From positions 1-6,766 of the forward strand of contig CBFDCQ010000118.1 of the NCBI GenBank assembly GCA_965603355.1: a stretch of DNA of 6,766 nucleotides, in the 5' to 3' direction. Positions 4,480-6,766 of this stretch are shown here, one piece after another (within the stretch, counting starts at the first letter, position 1; each line of letters starts with the position of its first letter). The stretch comes from CBFDCQ01 sp965603355 (GTDB taxonomy: Bacteria; Hydrogenedentota; CAZGCA01; CBFDCQ01). Made by a program: the position numbers and the translations under genes. Under the pieces are notes generated by a model. It did no database searches, was not told where the DNA came from, and saw only the letters and a list, made by a program, of their open reading frames with translations.

Positions 4480-6766
4480 ATGGATTACGATACTCTTAAA
4501 ACGCGTTGCACCGTCATAGTCTTACTGTTGCTCATGCTTGGAATGAGCGGTGCCGGCAGGACGTTCGCGCAAGAGATAATCCAGGACAAGGGCCCGTCTG
4601 CGCAAGTGTTGCAGAAGGAGTTCTCTGAGTGGATTAATGAGCGTGTAGAGTTGGAGAAGGAACAGCATGGATTTCATCGAGGGGCGCATGAGGACAAGCT
4701 GGGCGAGAAGCGAGGCATGAACATTCCGGATGGAAAATATGCTTCCGATGAACTTACGTTCGACGACATATTTCAAGCTCCTGATGATCCGAAACTCTGG
4801 CCGCTCTGGCGTGACTGGCTGGCCGGGTGGCGCAAGGACAAGCGGGAGGCCCTGGCGTATGATGATTCGTATTACAGCGATAAGGCGTTCGCCTGGGTCC
4901 CGTCAAACTATGTGTCGGGCTTCCTTATGCTGTGGGACATGACTTTGTTGGATCCTGACGAGGGCAGGTATACGGTCGAAGAGTTCATAGAACATGGAAA
5001 GAAGGAATTCGGCGGATACGATAGTGTCGTGCTGTGGCTTGCCTACCCGATCCTCGGAATCAGTGAGAGAAATCAAACCGACATGTACCGGGACATGCCG
5101 GGTGGTCTGGATGGCATGCGTGACCTGACCGAGGCCTTCCACAAGCATGGAATCGAGGTTTTCATGCCTTTCCAGCCCTGGGACGGTGCAACCCGGCAGG
5201 AAGACCATACCGACGCGGAGGTATTAATATCAACAACGGAGGCAATTGACGCGGACGGCATCTACCTTGATACGTGGTACGAGTGCGCGCCGTTGCGCCT
5301 CAAGCTGGACGAGGTCCGCCCCGGTCTGGCCATCGACACAGAACTGCCGATCCCAATCGAGTATGTCGCGGAACACCAGATGTCCTGGGCTCAAAGCAAA
5401 CCGTGGAGGACTTGGCTGTTCGAGGAAGGTCCCGCGCCGGGCGTGATGAAGAGCAAGTGGTTGGAACGCAGGCACGTGGTGCGCCCCACCAACCGATGGA
5501 TTACGGAGCGTACGGGCGAACTGCAGGCCTCGTGGATGAACGGCACCGGAACGCTGATATGGGAGAACCGGTTCGGATGCTGGAACGGCTGGGATGAACG
5601 TGCACGTTCAATGTTGCGATCAATGATTCCGATTCAGCGTCGTTATGTTAACTTGTTTGCCGGAGAAGGGTGGATCCCACTGGTGGAGCACCGGGGAGAA
5701 AACGTGTTTGCCAGCCTGTGGGAAGGCGATGGTTTGAGATTATGGACGCTTGTCAACCGAGCCGATGAACCATACAGTGGGAACCTGCTTGCCATACGTC
5801 ATAATCAGGACACCCGTTACTTCGATCTTATTAGTGGGCGGGAATCCGACCTGCAACTGAAAGACGGTATTGCCCATATCGACGGCGAGATAGACGCGAT
5901 GGGAATCGGCGGATTCCTGGCTATACCTGAAAAAGAGGTAACAAGGGACTTCAACGAATTCTTGAAGGAACAAGCGAAGCTCTTTGCAAACAGAAACTGG
6001 GATCCCACCTTTCCCGAGGGAAAGAAGCAGTTCCTTAATCCCATTTCAAGAACAAAGGAATATGATAAAGACAACCTGACCTCGGACATGGCCGCTATAG
6101 ATGCCGCAACTGTTAAGCTCGAGAGAAGTTTCAATGAAGGCGCGTTCCCGGAGGGCTTTCACGACACACTGTCCGAGGATGTGAATGCGAGATTGTCGGC
6201 GTACGCGATTGATTTAACTCCGGTGACGAACGCGGAGTACGAGAAGTTCCTCAAGGCATCGGGCTATAAGCCGCGTCAGAAAAAGAACTTCCTGAAGCAT
6301 TGGGTCGACGGCAAGCCGCTGGCAGGTAAAGAGGACCATCCCGTTGTGTACGTCGATTTGAATGACGCTCGAGCCTATGCCAGGTGGGCTGGCAAGCGTC
6401 TGCCCACTGATGCGGAATGGCAATATGCGGCCGAGGGGCCGGAGAGCCTCAAGTATCCGTGGGGCGCCAGGTTGGAATCAGACCGCTACAACAAGGGTGA
6501 CGCCACCACAAGCGTACGCGCGTTTCCCGAAGGCCGTTCGCCTTTTGGCTGCTACGACATGTACGGCAATACATGGGAATGGACAGAGAGCGAACAAACT
6601 GACGATGGGCGAACACGTTATTGCCTGATCCGAGGAGGCTCGTATTATAAAACCGGAGGTTCAGGGTGGTACGTTGTCGGAGGACCGCAACCCTGTAACC
6701 GAGCCGCAAAGATGCTGTTGGTGTGGCCCGGCCTGGACCGTTGCTCAACGATCGGATTCCGCTGCG
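4480..6766 (+). CDS. Secreted glycosidase-like protein fused to an FGE/SUMF1-fold domain, 3' end missing
   Basis: 762 residues visible; the frame is still open at the right edge. Residues 1-30 are a signal peptide (VIVLLLLMLG, probable cut after RTFA). Residues about 120-400 look like a TIM-barrel glycosidase: FGGYDSVVLWLAYP (177-190), HGIEVFMPFQPWDG (223-236) and DADGIYLDTWYE (257-268) have the beta-strand-then-acid pattern, with Asp264, Glu268 and Glu288 as acid candidates. No numbered GH family was recognised. Residues about 400-482 fit the beta-sandwich that usually follows such barrels. A linker leads to an FGE-sulfatase (SUMF1/EgtB/PvdO) domain at about 570-762: YAIDLTPVTNAEYEKFL, HPVVYVDLNDARAYARWAG, KRLPTDAEWQYAAEG, YPWG, GCYDMYGNTWEWTES, LIRGGSYYK and a final IGFRC. 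True FGE has Cys after GGSY-x and again five residues later; here these are Lys724 and Gly, so sulfatase activation is unlikely. The domain may bind ligand or have another role. The start is supported by AAGGGGA just upstream. Confidence 0.85.
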   Translation, partial: MDYDTLKTRCTVIVLLLLMLGMSGAGRTFAQEIIQDKGPSAQVLQKEFSEWINERVELEKEQHGFHRGAHEDKLGEKRGMNIPDGKYASDELTFDDIFQAPDDPKLWPLWRDWLAGWRKDKREALAYDDSYYSDKAFAWVPSNYVSGFLMLWDMTLLDPDEGRYTVEEFIEHGKKEFGGYDSVVLWLAYPILGISERNQTDMYRDMPGGLDGMRDLTEAFHKHGIEVFMPFQPWDGATRQEDHTDAEVLISTTEAIDADGIYLDTWYECAPLRLKLDEVRPGLAIDTELPIPIEYVAEHQMSWAQSKPWRTWLFEEGPAPGVMKSKWLERRHVVRPTNRWITERTGELQASWMNGTGTLIWENRFGCWNGWDERARSMLRSMIPIQRRYVNLFAGEGWIPLVEHRGENVFASLWEGDGLRLWTLVNRADEPYSGNLLAIRHNQDTRYFDLISGRESDLQLKDGIAHIDGEIDAMGIGGFLAIPEKEVTRDFNEFLKEQAKLFANRNWDPTFPEGKKQFLNPISRTKEYDKDNLTSDMAAIDAATVKLERSFNEGAFPEGFHDTLSEDVNARLSAYAIDLTPVTNAEYEKFLKASGYKPRQKKNFLKHWVDGKPLAGKEDHPVVYVDLNDARAYARWAGKRLPTDAEWQYAAEGPESLKYPWGARLESDRYNKGDATTSVRAFPEGRSPFGCYDMYGNTWEWTESEQTDDGRTRYCLIRGGSYYKTGGSGWYVVGGPQPCNRAAKMLLVWPGLDRCSTIGFRC

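Noticed and set aside
6600..6766. C-terminal FGE/C-type-lectin fold as the variable region of a diversity-generating retroelement
   Set aside because: The segment is not enriched in Asn-type AAY codons, and no template repeat or reverse transcriptase is in the window. The right edge is cut, so it cannot be fully excluded.

Overview
The window holds four protein genes, two of them cut by the window edges, and all four products carry export signals. Three lie on the minus strand. Reading in the direction of transcription they are an exported ADP-ribosylglycohydrolase-family protein (3974-2493), a prepilin-like protein of the H-X9-DG type (2254-1229), and the N-terminal part of a GH32 fructan-hydrolase-like enzyme (967 to the left edge). 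The fourth gene runs on the plus strand from 4480 through the right edge. It encodes a large secreted protein with a glycosidase-like front half and a formylglycine-generating-enzyme (FGE/SUMF1) fold at the back.

The style of the genes suggests a free-living, polysaccharide-degrading bacterium of the PVC type (Planctomycetes, Lentisphaerae, Verrucomicrobia) or a similar candidate phylum such as Hydrogenedentota. The pointers are an abundant-family prepilin-like protein with an H-x-DG tail, a GH32 with an extra N-terminal beta-sandwich module, an exported DraG-like protein, and FGE-domain fusions. GC content is moderate to high and Shine-Dalgarno sites are clear. This assignment is from memory of protein families, not from a search.

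The most notable non-coding structure is a duplicated element of about 101 bp (2370-2470 and 4063-4163). One copy lies upstream of the prepilin-like gene and the other upstream of the ADP-ribosylglycohydrolase gene, both in the direction of transcription. Each copy contains TTGACA, a pure G tract (7 or 8 G) in the spacer, TATAAT, and then a strongly conserved stretch just downstream of the predicted start of transcription. This suggests that the two genes share one control signal. It also raises the possibility that slippage of the G tract changes promoter spacing.

The region 3975-4479 is a divergent control region: copy B of the element drives leftward, and a good TTGACA-17-CATAAT promoter drives rightward into a leader of roughly 210 nt before gene 4. 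The region 968-1228 between the prepilin-like gene and the GH32 gene holds three inverted repeats and a plausible extended -10 promoter for the GH32 gene.

Taken together this looks like part of a locus for extracellular breakdown of a glycan, with fructan as the only substrate hinted at directly by GH32. The roles of the ADP-ribosylglycohydrolase-like protein and the FGE fusion protein are unknown.
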